64,000 nt of DNA from Qipengyuania gaetbuli (GCF_020524765.1 NZ_JAIVLR010000001.1:1054001-1118000); one strand, 5' to 3'. Shown: positions 47,372-57,179, counted from the first letter of the stretch. Notes: a model not told the origin generated them from the letters alone. Numbers and translations: made by a program.

Positions 47372-49411
47372 TTACTGGCAGGCGAGGCACTCCTCGTAAT
47401 CGGTCTGCTCGCCCGCGCTCAGTTCGTACTTGGCGGCATCGGCGGTGTTGTCCGCTTCCACCCCGCCAGCGAAACCGGCGCGCTGCACGCTCTTCGAGCG
47501 CAGGTAGTAGAGCGACTTGATGCCCTTCTCCCATGCCTGGAAGTGCAGCATCATCAGGTCCCACTTGTCGACGTCGGCCGGGATGAACAGGTTCAGCGAC
47601 TGGGCCTGGTCGATATAGGGCGCGCGGTCGGCGGCGAATTCGAGCAGCCAGCGCTGGTCGATTTCGAAGCTGGTCTTGAAGGTCGCCTTTTCTTCCGGCG
47701 TCAGGAAGTCGAGGTGCTGGACGCTGCCGCCCTTCTCGAGGATCGAGTTCCAGATCGCGGTCGAGTTCTTGCTCTTCTTGTCGAGCAGCTTTTCGAGGTA
47801 CGGGTTCTTCACCACGAAGCTGCCCGAAAGCGTCTTGTGGGTGTAGATGTTCGCCGGGATCGGCTCGATGCAGGCGCTCGTGCCGCCGCAGATGATCGAG
47901 ATCGACGCGGTCGGTGCGATCGCCATCTTGCAGCTGAAGCGTTCCATCGCGCCCATTTCTTCCGCGTCCGGGCAAGCGCCGCGTTCCTGTGCGAGCACCA
48001 TCGAAGCCTCGGAGGCCTTCGACTGGATGTGCTTGAACATCTTCAGGTTCCAGACCTTGGCCATCGGGCTTTCGAAGCCGATACCCTTCTGCTGGAGGAA
48101 GGAGTGGAAGCCCATCACGCCGAGGCCGACCGAGCGTTCGCGCATGGCGGAATACTTGGCGCGGGCCATCTCGTCGGGCGCACGGTCGATGTAGTTCTGA
48201 AGGACGTTGTCGAGGAAGCGCATGACGTCCTCGATGAACTGCTTGTCGGTGCACCATTCGTCCCACTTCTCGATGTTGAGCGAGGACAGGCAGCACACCG
48301 CGGTGCGGTCGTTGCCGAGGTGGTCGATGCCGGTCGGCAGGGTGATTTCGGCGCACAGGTTCGAGGTCGAGACCTTGAGGCCGAGTTCGCGGTGATGCTT
48401 GGGCATCATCCGGTTCACCGTGTCGGAGAAGACGATGTAGGGCTCGCCCGTCGCAAGGCGGGTTTCGACGAGCTTCTGGAACAGGCCGCGCGCGTCGACC
48501 GTCTTGCGGACCGAACCGTCCTTCGGGCTGACGAGGTCGAATTCCTCGCCGTTGCGGACCGCTTCCATGAAGGCGTCGGTGACCAGCACGCCGTGGTGCA
48601 GGTTCAGCGCCTTGCGATTGAAGTCGCCCGAGGGTTTGCGGATTTCGAGGAACTCCTCGATTTCCGGGTGGGTGATGTCGATGTAGCAGGCAGCCGAACC
48701 GCGGCGCAGGCTACCCTGTGAGATCGCCAGTGTCAGGCTGTCCATCACGCGCACGAAGGGAATGATGCCGCTGGTCTTGCCGTTCAAACCGACCGGCTCG
48801 CCGATGCCGCGCACATTGCCCCAATAGGTGCCGATGCCGCCGCCCTTGGACGCGAGCCAGACGTTCTCGTTCCAGGTGTTCACGATACCGTCGAGGCTGT
48901 CGCTGACCGAGTTGAGGTAGCAGGAAATCGGCAGGCCGCGGGTCGTGCCGCCGTTCGACAGCACAGGCGTTGCGGGCATGAACCACAGCTTGGAGATGTA
49001 GTCGTAGAGGCGCTGGGCGTGATCGCCATCGTCAGCAAAGGCATCGGCGACGCGCGCGAACAGGTCCTGGTAGCTTTCGCCGGGCAGGAGGTAGCGGTCT
49101 TCGAGCGTTTCCTTGCCGAAAGCGGTGAGCAGGTCGTCGCGCGAGGCATCCGTCTTCACGTCGAAGCGGCGGTCGAGCACCTTCTTGCTGTCTTCCTTTT
49201 CGGAAGCGGCCTTGGCGACTTCGGCCATTGCGCCGGCCATGGCTGCGCCGGCCGCTTCGGCGACCAGTGCTTCGCTGCCCTTGTCTTCGTTTTCCATTGC
49301 GACAGCCTTCTGCGCCTTTGCGCTGTTCTTGACGGGCGCGGTGTCATCGACGGTGTCCTGAGTGTCCAGATCCAGTCCCATCGCCACTTCGTCCCCGCTC
49401 TTGAAATCCAT
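47372..49411 (-). CDS. nrdA: class Ia ribonucleotide reductase, alpha subunit, apparently without ATP-cone
   Basis: NrdA reduces ribonucleoside diphosphates. The product (679 residues from ATG 49411) has the catalytic core: GLPISCYLNS, VSTSNLCAEITLPTG (N-x-C-x-E) and CCLSSLNIEKW. Other motifs are MGFHSFLQQKGI, APTASISIICGGTSACIEP, SLYYLRS with the Tyr pair, and a C-terminal CLAC. About 75 N-terminal residues are low-complexity, rich in Ala, Glu and Lys, and lack the ATP-cone of E. coli NrdA. The beta subunit has none either. GGGG precedes the ATG; a GTG at 49423 is an alternative. Confidence 0.95.
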   Translation of the reverse strand: MDFKSGDEVAMGLDLDTQDTVDDTAPVKNSAKAQKAVAMENEDKGSEALVAEAAGAAMAGAMAEVAKAASEKEDSKKVLDRRFDVKTDASRDDLLTAFGKETLEDRYLLPGESYQDLFARVADAFADDGDHAQRLYDYISKLWFMPATPVLSNGGTTRGLPISCYLNSVSDSLDGIVNTWNENVWLASKGGGIGTYWGNVRGIGEPVGLNGKTSGIIPFVRVMDSLTLAISQGSLRRGSAACYIDITHPEIEEFLEIRKPSGDFNRKALNLHHGVLVTDAFMEAVRNGEEFDLVSPKDGSVRKTVDARGLFQKLVETRLATGEPYIVFSDTVNRMMPKHHRELGLKVSTSNLCAEITLPTGIDHLGNDRTAVCCLSSLNIEKWDEWCTDKQFIEDVMRFLDNVLQNYIDRAPDEMARAKYSAMRERSVGLGVMGFHSFLQQKGIGFESPMAKVWNLKMFKHIQSKASEASMVLAQERGACPDAEEMGAMERFSCKMAIAPTASISIICGGTSACIEPIPANIYTHKTLSGSFVVKNPYLEKLLDKKSKNSTAIWNSILEKGGSVQHLDFLTPEEKATFKTSFEIDQRWLLEFAADRAPYIDQAQSLNLFIPADVDKWDLMMLHFQAWEKGIKSLYYLRSKSVQRAGFAGGVEADNTADAAKYELSAGEQTDYEECLACQ

Positions 49412-49603
49412 TGTGTGCCCCACCGTCCGTTGTCATCCGGCAGGCTGTTCGCCCCGCCTGCGATTTCGTGTTTCAACCGAGTCGGCAAGCGCAATGCCTG
49501 CCTAGCAATTTCGCAGGTCTCCGGGGCGAAAACTTATCCCCTTTTTCCCCACAGGCCCGGCGTGATTGCGGCACCCGCCCGATATGGGACCGGATGCCGT
49601 ATT

Positions 49604-49653
49604 TCGCTAGGTCTTGTGGGTACCCCCCGGTGACCGACCACTAGATAGTGAAT
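49604..49653 (-). promoter_or_regulatory. two candidate NrdR boxes upstream of nrdA
   Basis: CTAGGTCTTGTGG (49607-49619) and CCACTAGATAGTG (49638-49650) both resemble the NrdR consensus acaCwAtATaTwGtgt, matching it at about nine to twelve of 16 positions. Their centres are about 34 bp apart, near three helical turns. The distal one overlaps the -10 of the proposed promoter, as expected for a repressor. The match is partial and unconfirmed. Confidence 0.45.
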
Positions 49654-49673
49654 CAGAGCCGAGTCCGGCGCAA
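49645..49673 (-). promoter_or_regulatory. candidate nrdA promoter with two GANTC sites
   Basis: On the minus strand TTGCGC (49668-49673) and CACTAT (49645-49650) are 17 bp apart. GANTC sites lie at 49661-49665 and 49650-49654, 11 bp apart, the inner one abutting the -10. The predicted 5' leader is about 230 bases, much longer than for nrdB, and has no open frame of note. The sequence CAAGAG...TGAATGA upstream repeats that before nrdB. Confidence 0.5.
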
Positions 49674-49679
49674 GAGGGT

Positions 49680-49890
49680 GAATGAAGATTTAATGCGTCA
49701 ATTCGCCGCTTTGGCGTGGTGTATGATTGTGGTGCAACGCAGCGACGCGTGGACCAAGCTGGGGTTTGTGCGCGCGCAAGCCCCAAAATGAATCTGCGAA
49801 AAAATTTTTGCGGGCAAAGCCGGCTTTCCGGGATTGCGCAGGATGCGAATCCGGGCGCGCAATTTTCGAATCCGGCGCATCGCCTGGGCA
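49680..49890. other. intergenic region between nrdA and TonB-like gene
   Basis: No convincing open frame is seen. It contains an AT-rich palindromic patch (GCGAAAAAATTTTTGC near 49795-49810) and a hairpin TGGGGTTTG/CAAGCCCCA near 49759-49784. Their role is unknown. nrdA promoter elements lie to the left and the terminator of the TonB-like gene to the right. Confidence 0.4.
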
Positions 49891-49895
49891 TCGAA

Positions 49896-49925
49896 AAAGG
49901 GCCCCGTCCGAAGACGGAGCCCTTT
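49896..49925 (-). terminator. intrinsic terminator of the TonB-like gene
   Basis: On the minus strand AAAGGGC pairs with GCCCTTT, with an inner CCGTC/GACGG stem and a TTCG-type loop, and the stem runs into a T-run (CCCTTTTTC). It lies 85 bp past the stop at 50011. Confidence 0.75.
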
Positions 49926-50010
49926 CGTTAGGCAGACCCGGCGCGGGGCGGCACCCCGCAGACAGATACCGCCCCAACGCCGAGACGGCCCCTGGCCCTT
50001 GGGGGAAGGG

Positions 50011-50523
50011 TCAGGAACTCGGACGCGGCGCGAAGCTGAGGGCAAGCACCGCCCGTTCGGCGGGATCGGCCGAGGCGAGGCGTGCTGCCTCCGATTCGGC
50101 CAGCTTGCGGCTGAGGCGTTCCATGTGGCCCTTGCTGTAGGCCACGATGACATTGGCCTGGATCACGGGATCGTCGCCTGCGCTGGACGGCAGGGGCGTG
50201 AGCGAATCGAGCCGCTCCACTGCCTTGCCGACTTCACGATCGAGGCGCTTGCTTCCCGAGGACTCGTAGGTCGTGATGTCGACAGGCGTTCCGTCCTCGC
50301 CGGCGCGGAAGCGGATTTTGACGATCCCGGCCGGCTCCCAGCGCGGGTCGAACCGCATCCGGCGCAGCTGGGTATCGAGATCGCTCGACACTTCTTCGAC
50401 GAAGCTTTGGTCGCTGCGGGGGGACACGATGATGTCCTGGTCGGCATCCTTCGATGAAAGAGGCACGGCCAGCATCGATGCTGCCGCCGCAGTGGCTAGT
50501 ATGAAATAGGTTGGCTTAAACAT
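50011..50523 (-). CDS. TonB C-terminal-like periplasmic protein
   Basis: The 170-residue product has an N-terminal signal or anchor (about 5-22) and then a region (about 45-110) resembling the TonB_C fold: LDTQLRRMRFDPRWEPAGIVKIRF, GTPVDITTYESSG and VGKAVERLDSLTPLP. It lacks the proline-rich linker of a true TonB. AAAGGATGATCACA precedes the ATG at 50523. It may be a periplasmic energy-transducing or structural relative. The 85-bp downstream terminator suggests it is a monocistronic gene. Confidence 0.75.
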   Translation of the reverse strand: MFKPTYFILATAAAASMLAVPLSSKDADQDIIVSPRSDQSFVEEVSSDLDTQLRRMRFDPRWEPAGIVKIRFRAGEDGTPVDITTYESSGSKRLDREVGKAVERLDSLTPLPSSAGDDPVIQANVIVAYSKGHMERLSRKLAESEAARLASADPAERAVLALSFAPRPSS

Positions 50524-50894
50524 TGTGATCATCCTTTCGCTAAGGCGGGATGATCGGCCGCAGAGAGTATCACACGAGGTGCGACTGGTGGTATTTGTGT
50601 ATGCGATGACGGTCTATGGTCGATCCGACCCGGCACTGGTCTGCGGAAACTGTCCGGGCAGTGGGGAAGCTACGCCGATTTGGACAAATGTCAAAAATGC
50701 GACCGGAAAATCCGCCATTCCCGCCAAATTCGCAATCTTCTTGCGCAATCCGGCAAAACCGGCACATCTACGTGGCGTTTTGAAACCTTAACGGCATATC
50801 TTGTCCCCGAAGCGCGCAACCTAATTCTCAGCCCTTCGCCCGCCAAGCGGCGGGTGATTCTGGACAGATGCGACAAGCCAGCTAGGAAACCGTG
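50524..50894. other. intergenic region upstream of an acyl-CoA ligase gene
   Basis: I see no gene here. The strand is somewhat AT-richer in its middle, with several short frames that look like noise. Divergent promoters for the TonB-like gene (minus) and the ligase (plus) must lie in it, but no site is clear. Confidence 0.5.
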
Positions 50895-52451
50895 ATGGGA
50901 GAGACAGAACCGGCCGCTCGACTCGCTGAACCTTTCGGCGATTTTTCCGCGATCATTTCGGACTGGGCGCAGCGCCAGCCGAATGCGCCTGCCCTCCGCG
51001 ACGGGGCGGACAACCTGTCCTGGGGCGCCCTTGGGGACCAGGTCGAACGGATTGCCGCGCGCCTGCTCGAGACCGGGCTGGAACGCGGGCAGTCGGTCGC
51101 CATCCTCGGCATCTCGTCGATTCCCTATGCCCTCGTCTTCCTTGCCGCGATCAGGGCGGGCGGCGTTGCGGCACCGCTGACCACCAGCGCCAGTCCCGAG
51201 CAGCTTGCCGCCATGGCGCGCGATTCGGGCGCGCAGCATATCTTTGTCACGCGCGCGAAGCTGGAAGACATGGGCGAAGGCGCCTTTCCGGGCATGGAGC
51301 GCGTAATCCTCGACGAGGAGCTCGCCGGCTGGATGGCTCCTGCCGGCACCACTGCGCGAAGGCATGTCCCCGAGCCAGGCGACCCGTTCAACATCATCTA
51401 TTCCTCGGGCACGACCGGCACGCCCAAGGGCATCGTCCATTCGCACCAGATGCGCTGGCGCCAGTTCGCCGCGACCGCGGCCAGTTGGCTCGAGGCGGGC
51501 CTGCCGGTGCGCACGCTGGCATCGACGCCGCTTTATTCGAACACCACCATGGTCGCCTTCCTGCCTGCCTTGCTGGCTGGCGGAACGGTGCGCGTGATGG
51601 GCAAGTTCGACACGATCGGCTGGCTCGGCCATGCAGCGGCCGACGCCGCGACCATCACCATGCTGGTGCCCGTTCAATACCAGCGCCTGATGGACGAGCC
51701 GCGGTTCGATGAATTCGACCTGTCGGCCCTGCAGCTCAAATACTGCACCTCGGCCCCCTTCTCGGCAGAGCTGAAACGCGAGGTGCTGGCGCGGATGCCG
51801 GGCGCGCTGATCGAGATCTATTCGATGACCGAAGGCGGGGTCGTGTGCCTCTTGGAAGCGCACAAGTTTCCCGACAAGCTTCACACCGTGGGTCGTCCCG
51901 CCCCCGGCAGCGAGCTGAAGGTGCTGGACGACGAGGACCGCGAAGTCCCGCCCGGAACGCCCGGCAATCTCGTCGGCCGCAGCCACACCATGATGAGCGG
52001 CTACAAGAACCGCCCCGACCAGACGCGCGACGGCTACTGGAGCGATCCCGCCACGGGCGAGACCTGGCAGCGCATGGGCGATATCGGCCGCGTCGATGCA
52101 GAGGGCTTCGTCGAACTGGTGGGCCGCGCCAAGGACATGATCATCTCGGGCGGGTTCAACATCTTCCCGGTCGACCTCGAGAACGAACTGCTCAAGGAAA
52201 CTGGCGTGCGTGAAGCTGCGGTCATCGGCATGCCTTCGCGCCGCTGGGGCGAAACGCCGGTCGGCTTCGTGACCCTGTCGCAGGATGCCGAAGGGCTTGA
52301 TGCAATCCGCGAGGCGGTGAACGCCCGGCTAGGCAAGACGCAGCGCCTCGCCCAGCTGCACGCGATCGACGACATGCCGCGCAGCCACATCGGAAAGCTG
52401 CTCAAGACGGAACTGCGCCAGATCGCCGAAACGCTCGGCGCACCCGACTGA
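50895..52451 (+). CDS. class I adenylate-forming enzyme (acyl-CoA ligase)
   Basis: The 518-residue product has the ANL motifs: IIYSSGTTGTPKGIVHSH near residue 174, YSMTEGGV near residue 312, MGDIGRVDAEGFVELVGRAKD near residue 400, and the C-terminal SHIGKLLKTEL with the catalytic Lys. It activates a carboxylic acid, but its natural substrate is unknown; the first half lacks clear specificity clues. ATG 50895 follows a GTG at 50892 and an AGGAAAC. It is a second such ligase in the window, with low similarity to that at 12683. Confidence 0.88.
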   Translation: MGETEPAARLAEPFGDFSAIISDWAQRQPNAPALRDGADNLSWGALGDQVERIAARLLETGLERGQSVAILGISSIPYALVFLAAIRAGGVAAPLTTSASPEQLAAMARDSGAQHIFVTRAKLEDMGEGAFPGMERVILDEELAGWMAPAGTTARRHVPEPGDPFNIIYSSGTTGTPKGIVHSHQMRWRQFAATAASWLEAGLPVRTLASTPLYSNTTMVAFLPALLAGGTVRVMGKFDTIGWLGHAAADAATITMLVPVQYQRLMDEPRFDEFDLSALQLKYCTSAPFSAELKREVLARMPGALIEIYSMTEGGVVCLLEAHKFPDKLHTVGRPAPGSELKVLDDEDREVPPGTPGNLVGRSHTMMSGYKNRPDQTRDGYWSDPATGETWQRMGDIGRVDAEGFVELVGRAKDMIISGGFNIFPVDLENELLKETGVREAAVIGMPSRRWGETPVGFVTLSQDAEGLDAIREAVNARLGKTQRLAQLHAIDDMPRSHIGKLLKTELRQIAETLGAPD

Positions 52452-52473
52452 CAGCCCATGCCATTGCGTGAAA

Positions 52474-52553
52474 TGCGGCAGCCGCGTTCCACACGCGGCG
52501 CCGAAGTGCTTGTGCGTTGATGTGCGGCAGCCGCGTTCGAGACGCGGCGCCGA
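52474..52553. repeat. two 31-bp direct repeats, each a stable hairpin
   Basis: Units at 52474-52504 and 52523-52553 are identical at 29 of 31 positions and start 49 bp apart. Each holds GCCGCGT and ACGCGGC in inverted order, with GGC/GCC flanking pairs, so each can fold into a 10-bp hairpin with one bulge. The two differences fall in the loop, so the stem is kept. They follow the ligase stop by 22 bases. They resemble small REP-type elements or tandem terminators without T-runs. Confidence 0.7.
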
Positions 52554-52964
52554 CACGGGGGGAGGGGGGAGAGGAGGTGTGGGCGGCCGCGTCTCTACTC
52601 GCTGCCATATCGCCTCGCGCCGGACGGCATTGCGCTAGGAGTCGCATCGGCACTTGGCCGGCTCGTCCCGAGCGAGGAAGGCGACGACAGGAAACTCGGG
52701 GGGAGGATCTGCCGCCATCTCTGTTCCGCTAACGCTCGGGGCAGTGCCCTCGGCGCCGGATGTGAGGGTTGTAATAATCTTGCTGACTGACGAACAAAAG
52801 TGAGAAAAGGTCAGGGTGTGTTGCGTTTTGCGCAAGTGCCAAATCGCCGCCTTCCTAGGGCGACAAGCCACCCGCATTTGCATCCCGCGCAAGACTGCGA
52901 CAAAATCGCGAAAAAATAGAGGGGGTTGCCGAGTCGAATCCGGGGTCGCATCCGGAGAGCACAC
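52554..52964. other. intergenic region upstream of the TIR gene
   Basis: No supported gene is seen; a 144-codon frame on the minus strand overlaps the TIR gene start and looks like noise. The second half is AT-richer than average, with AAAATAG near the end. Two adjacent GANTC sites (52931-52940) lie just before the ribosome site. Promoter positions are not clear. Confidence 0.5.
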
Positions 52965-54998
52965 TTGGCCGAACGTCACTACAAGGCATTCATGAGCTAT
53001 TCGCACCGCGACCGGCAGGTGGCGAACTGGCTCCATCGCGCGCTCGAAACCTATCGCCTGCCCCCGCACATGATTGCCGCCGGCAAGGCCGAACGCCTGC
53101 GCCCGATCTTCAAGGATCGCGACGAACTGCCGGCATCCGACAGTCTCGGCGACGCGATCGAGACCGCCATCCGCTCGAGCGACGCGCTGATCGTCCTATG
53201 TTCGCCGGCAGCTGCCGCATCGCCCTGGATCGCGCGCGAGGTAGATCTCTACAAGCGCATCCATGGCGACCGCGGCGTGATGCCCGTGGTGGTCGAGGGC
53301 GAGCCGCCGGGCAATTTCCCGGCCCCGCTGCTGGTCCACTATGAAAACGGCGAGCCGACCGATCGCGAGGCAGAGCCCATCGCCGCCGACATGCGGCCCG
53401 AGGCCGACGGGAAGAAGCTGGCCAAGCTCAAGCTCGTCGCCGGGCTGGCGGGTGTCGACCTCGACCACCTGGTCCAGCGCGATGCGGCGCGCCGCCAGCG
53501 CAAGCTGGTCATGGTGGCAGGGGCATCGGCCCTCGGCATGATCGGAACCACCGCCCTGTCCGCCTATGCCATCGACCAGCGCAACGAGGCACGCGAGCAA
53601 AGGGCGGAAGCCGACGGGCTGATCGAATACATGCTGACCGACCTGCGCAAGCAGCTGGAGCCGGTCGGCCGGCTGGAACTGCTCGACGGCGTGGGCAAGC
53701 GCGCGATGGACTATTACGCCCGCCAGAAGCTGGCCGACCTGTCCGCCACCGAACTCGGCCGCCGCGCACGCGCCACCATGCTCGTGGCCGAGGTCCAGAA
53801 CCTGCGCGGCAACAATGCCGAGGCCCTGCCAGCCTTCCGCCAGGCTGCGCGTACCACGGCCGAACTGCTCGAACGCAAGCCTGACGATCCGGAGCGCATG
53901 TTCAACCACGGGCAGAGCCTGTTCTGGGTCGGCTACATCGCCTGGCAGCACGGCCGGCTGGGCGAAGCGCGCAAGGCGATGGAAGAATACGCCGACATCT
54001 CCCACCGGCTCGCGGCAAAAGACCGCTCCAACCTCGCCTGGCAGATGGAGGAGGCCTATTCGCTATCGAACCTCGGCACGATGGCGAAAGAGGCGGGCGA
54101 GTTGGCAAGCGCGCTCGACTATTTCCGCCGCAATGTCGAGCTGACCGAAATCGTCTCGGTCAAGGAAGGGCGGCCCGTCGCCCGCGAAATCGAAATCGCG
54201 GGCGGACTGTCATGGGTCGCCTCCACCTTGCAGTCGCTCGGCCGGATGGGGGAGGCGCTGGATGCACGGCGAAAGGAACTTGCGATCCTCGACAAGGTCG
54301 TGGCCGATGATCCCAGCAATATCGAGGCGCGCAAGGGCCGGATCTTCTCGCTGGCCAACATCGGGCAGCTCGAGGCCTTCCAAGGCGACCGCGCGGCGGC
54401 ACGCAAATCGCTCGATGCCGCAATTGAGGACTTCGACAGGGTGCTCGCCGCCGACCGGGACAATACGCTGGTGAAGGAACTGGGCCGCGCTGCCCTGCGC
54501 GACCGCGCCCTGCTGGCATGGTCCGACGGAGACGATGCCCTAGCCAGCAGGCAATTCGACCGGCTGGAATCCATCCAGGCCGACCTGATCGCGCGGGACC
54601 GGAAGAATTACGAATGGACGGTCAGCGCTCCGGCCGTCCTCGACCTGCAGCGCGCCCTTACCGATCGCAGCACTTTGTCCGCAGCGGCGCTGCACGAGAT
54701 TGCCGATAAGTGGGACGACGCGCTCGAACCCAAAGATCCGGACCGCCAGTTTGTCCGCATCGCCAGCCGGATGGTGCATGCCGCAGCCTACCGGAAGGAA
54801 GGCGATACCGCCCGCGCCCGCAAGGCCTATGCAGCGGCGCTCGCCGTACCGGAAACCAAGGGCGAACGGGTCGACTTCCGTTCCATCGCGCTGCGTGCGG
54901 TCGCGGCTGAGAAGACCGGCCAGCGCCAGCTGGCAGCGCGGCTTCGCGCCCGCCTGGAGAAGCTGGGCATCAAGCCGCTTATCGACGACCGGCTTTGA
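52965..54998 (+). CDS. TIR-domain membrane protein with TPR-like C-terminal region
   Basis: The 677-residue product has an N-terminal TIR_2-type domain (residues about 5-110: [53 protein letters not shown]). The putative NADase catalytic Glu is E92 in SPWIARE. A single membrane helix follows at about 181-203 and a long alpha-solenoid of TPR-like repeats to the end. The start is TTG at 52965 with GGAGAG before it. Bacterial TIR proteins often cleave NAD or signal in phage defence; others do not. The small gene at 55041 follows after 42 bp, and guaA after that. Confidence 0.85.
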   Translation: MAERHYKAFMSYSHRDRQVANWLHRALETYRLPPHMIAAGKAERLRPIFKDRDELPASDSLGDAIETAIRSSDALIVLCSPAAAASPWIAREVDLYKRIHGDRGVMPVVVEGEPPGNFPAPLLVHYENGEPTDREAEPIAADMRPEADGKKLAKLKLVAGLAGVDLDHLVQRDAARRQRKLVMVAGASALGMIGTTALSAYAIDQRNEAREQRAEADGLIEYMLTDLRKQLEPVGRLELLDGVGKRAMDYYARQKLADLSATELGRRARATMLVAEVQNLRGNNAEALPAFRQAARTTAELLERKPDDPERMFNHGQSLFWVGYIAWQHGRLGEARKAMEEYADISHRLAAKDRSNLAWQMEEAYSLSNLGTMAKEAGELASALDYFRRNVELTEIVSVKEGRPVAREIEIAGGLSWVASTLQSLGRMGEALDARRKELAILDKVVADDPSNIEARKGRIFSLANIGQLEAFQGDRAAARKSLDAAIEDFDRVLAADRDNTLVKELGRAALRDRALLAWSDGDDALASRQFDRLESIQADLIARDRKNYEWTVSAPAVLDLQRALTDRSTLSAAALHEIADKWDDALEPKDPDRQFVRIASRMVHAAAYRKEGDTARARKAYAAALAVPETKGERVDFRSIALRAVAAEKTGQRQLAARLRARLEKLGIKPLIDDRL

Positions 54999-55040
54999 GG
55001 CGGGACATTTCGACGAACCAGCAGGAGAGAGGACCAGACG

Positions 55041-55538
55041 ATGAGCAAGGACATCTCGATCGACGTGACGATCAGCAACGTGCGCAAGCGCACCGGGCAA
55101 CCCTATACCGACCAGTACGAGTGCGATTTCCACTTCGCTTCATCTGCCAGCGAAGTGACGGGCAATGGCGACATCGACCTGTCCTGCGTCACGCAAGACG
55201 CCAAGCTGGCCTTCAATCTCAAGACCACCAGTTTCGAGATGAACAACCAGACCTACCAGTGCGCCTTTCCAGCCAGCGTGAACGAGGCCTTCTGGATCGC
55301 GCGGCAGGGCGGGCCGCCTCCGGGCAAGGGCAACGCGCCGCCGATGGCGGGCGGAGGCAAGCTGGGCAAACAGTTTGCCGTGGGCAATGGCTCCAACCAG
55401 ACCAAGGCCATCCTCGAGGACGACAACGACGACGGCAATTCATGGAAATATTGCCTGGTGATGGAGTTCGCCCTGGGCAAGGCGCCCAAGGACATCATCA
55501 TCGATCCCGTCATCATCAACCGGCAACCGGATCTGTAA
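55041..55538 (+). CDS. small beta-rich partner protein, possibly DP-EP-like
   Basis: The 165-residue product has no signal or membrane helix. It carries a beta-rich N-terminal part ([40 protein letters not shown]), a Gly/Pro-rich loop, and a C-terminal [18 protein letters not shown] with [11 protein letters not shown]. The end is reminiscent of DP-EP family proteins, which is a tentative reading. AGGAGAG precedes the ATG. It lies 42 bp after the TIR gene on the same strand, so co-expression is likely. Confidence 0.6.
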   Translation: MSKDISIDVTISNVRKRTGQPYTDQYECDFHFASSASEVTGNGDIDLSCVTQDAKLAFNLKTTSFEMNNQTYQCAFPASVNEAFWIARQGGPPPGKGNAPPMAGGGKLGKQFAVGNGSNQTKAILEDDNDDGNSWKYCLVMEFALGKAPKDIIIDPVIINRQPDL

Positions 55539-55603
55539 ATTCGACTGCAGGCAAGGGCGGGCGCGCTGGACTTGCGCGCGCGTCCTGCCTAACCGCTTGC
55601 GCC

Positions 55604-57178
55604 ATGGACGACGCGCACCTTCCCGATTCCATCCTTATCGTCGATTTCGGCAGCCAGGTTACCCAGCTCATCGCACGCCGCGTGCGCGAAGCGGGTGTCT
55701 ATTCCGAGATCGCGCCCTTCACGCAGGCCGAAGAGGCATTCCACCGGCTGAAGCCCAAGGGCATCATCCTGTCGGGCTCTCCCGCCGGCGTACCCGAGGA
55801 TGGCAGCCCCCGCGCGCCCGAGATGCTGTTTGAGGCTGGTATCCCGATCCTCGGCATCTGCTACGGCCAGCAGGTCATGAGCCACCAATTGGGCGGCGAA
55901 GTTCGTCCCGGCCATGAAACGGGCGAAGGCGGCGAATTCGGCCGCGCCTATCTCACCGTCACCAGGGACTGCGCCCTGTTCGACGGGCTGTGGCAGGTCG
56001 GCGAGCGCCACCAGGTCTGGATGAGCCACGGCGACAAGGTCACCAAGTTCGCCCCCGGCTTCGAGATCGTCGCCATTTCCGACGGCGCGCCCTTCGCAGT
56101 GATCGCCGATGAAGGACGCAAGTTCTACGGCACCCAGTTCCACCCCGAGGTCGTCCATACGCCCGACGGTGGCAGGCTGATCGCCAATTTCGTGCGTCAT
56201 GTTTGCGGCCTTGCCGGTGACTGGACCATGGCCGCCTATCGCGAAACCAAGGTGCGCGAAATCCGCGAGCAGGTCGGCGACGGCAAGGTGATCTGCGGCC
56301 TGTCGGGCGGCGTCGACAGCTCGGTCGCGGCAATCCTCATCCACGAGGCGATCGGCGAACAGCTGACCTGCGTCTTCGTCGACCATGGCCTGCTGCGATT
56401 GAACGAACGCGAACAGGTCGAAACGATGTTCCGCGACCATTACAACATCCCGCTGGTCGTCGTGGACGCCGAAGAGATGTTCATGGAAGGCCTTGCCGGC
56501 GTCACCGACCCGGAAGCCAAGCGCAAGTTCATCGGCAAGACCTTTATCGACGTGTTCGAGGCAGAGGCCAAGAAGGTCGGCGGCGCGGACTTCCTTGCGC
56601 AGGGCACGCTCTATCCGGACGTCATCGAAAGCGTCAGCTTCACCGGCGGGCCGAGCGTGACGATCAAGAGCCACCACAATGTCGGCGGCCTGCCCGAACG
56701 CATGAACATGAAGCTGGTCGAACCCTTGCGCGAACTGTTCAAGGACGAAGTGCGCGAACTGGGCCGAGAACTGGGCCTGCCCGACATGTTCGTCGGCCGT
56801 CATCCCTTCCCCGGACCGGGCCTTGCGATCCGCATCCCGGGCGAGGTCACCAAGGAACGCTGCGACATCCTGCGCAAGGCCGACGCGATCTATCTCGACG
56901 AGATCCGCAAGGCCGGTCTTTACGACGCGATCTGGCAGGCCTTTGCCGTGCTGCTGCCGGTCAAGACCGTGGGCGTGATGGGCGATTATCGCACCTATGA
57001 CAGCGTCTGCGGCCTGCGTGCGGTGACCAGCACCGACGGCATGACCGCCGATGTCTACCCCTTCGACGCCGCTTTCCTGACGGGCTGTGCGACGCGCATC
57101 GTGAACGAGGTGCAGGGCATCAACCGCGTGGTCTATGACTACACCTCGAAGCCGCCCGGCACGATCGAGTGGGAGTGA
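55604..57178 (+). CDS. guaA: GMP synthase (glutamine-hydrolysing)
   Basis: GuaA converts XMP to GMP using glutamine and ATP. The 524-residue product has an amidotransferase domain with the nucleophile Cys in [18 protein letters not shown] and His/Glu in [13 protein letters not shown]. The ATP-pyrophosphatase P-loop is [14 protein letters not shown], and [14 protein letters not shown] and [12 protein letters not shown] complete it. The final [17 protein letters not shown] is the family end. The ATG at 55604 has only a weak ribosome site. An endonuclease-like gene follows within 2 bp. Confidence 0.97.
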   Translation: MDDAHLPDSILIVDFGSQVTQLIARRVREAGVYSEIAPFTQAEEAFHRLKPKGIILSGSPAGVPEDGSPRAPEMLFEAGIPILGICYGQQVMSHQLGGEVRPGHETGEGGEFGRAYLTVTRDCALFDGLWQVGERHQVWMSHGDKVTKFAPGFEIVAISDGAPFAVIADEGRKFYGTQFHPEVVHTPDGGRLIANFVRHVCGLAGDWTMAAYRETKVREIREQVGDGKVICGLSGGVDSSVAAILIHEAIGEQLTCVFVDHGLLRLNEREQVETMFRDHYNIPLVVVDAEEMFMEGLAGVTDPEAKRKFIGKTFIDVFEAEAKKVGGADFLAQGTLYPDVIESVSFTGGPSVTIKSHHNVGGLPERMNMKLVEPLRELFKDEVRELGRELGLPDMFVGRHPFPGPGLAIRIPGEVTKERCDILRKADAIYLDEIRKAGLYDAIWQAFAVLLPVKTVGVMGDYRTYDSVCGLRAVTSTDGMTADVYPFDAAFLTGCATRIVNEVQGINRVVYDYTSKPPGTIEWE

Positions 57179-57179
57179 C

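Noticed and set aside
49528-49560. DnaA-box-like TTATCCCC and TTCCCCACA
   Set aside because: Matches are only seven of nine and isolated; an origin is not supported.
52635-53069. 144-codon minus-strand frame upstream of the TIR gene
   Set aside because: It overlaps the TIR start, has no ribosome site or motif and resembles noise.
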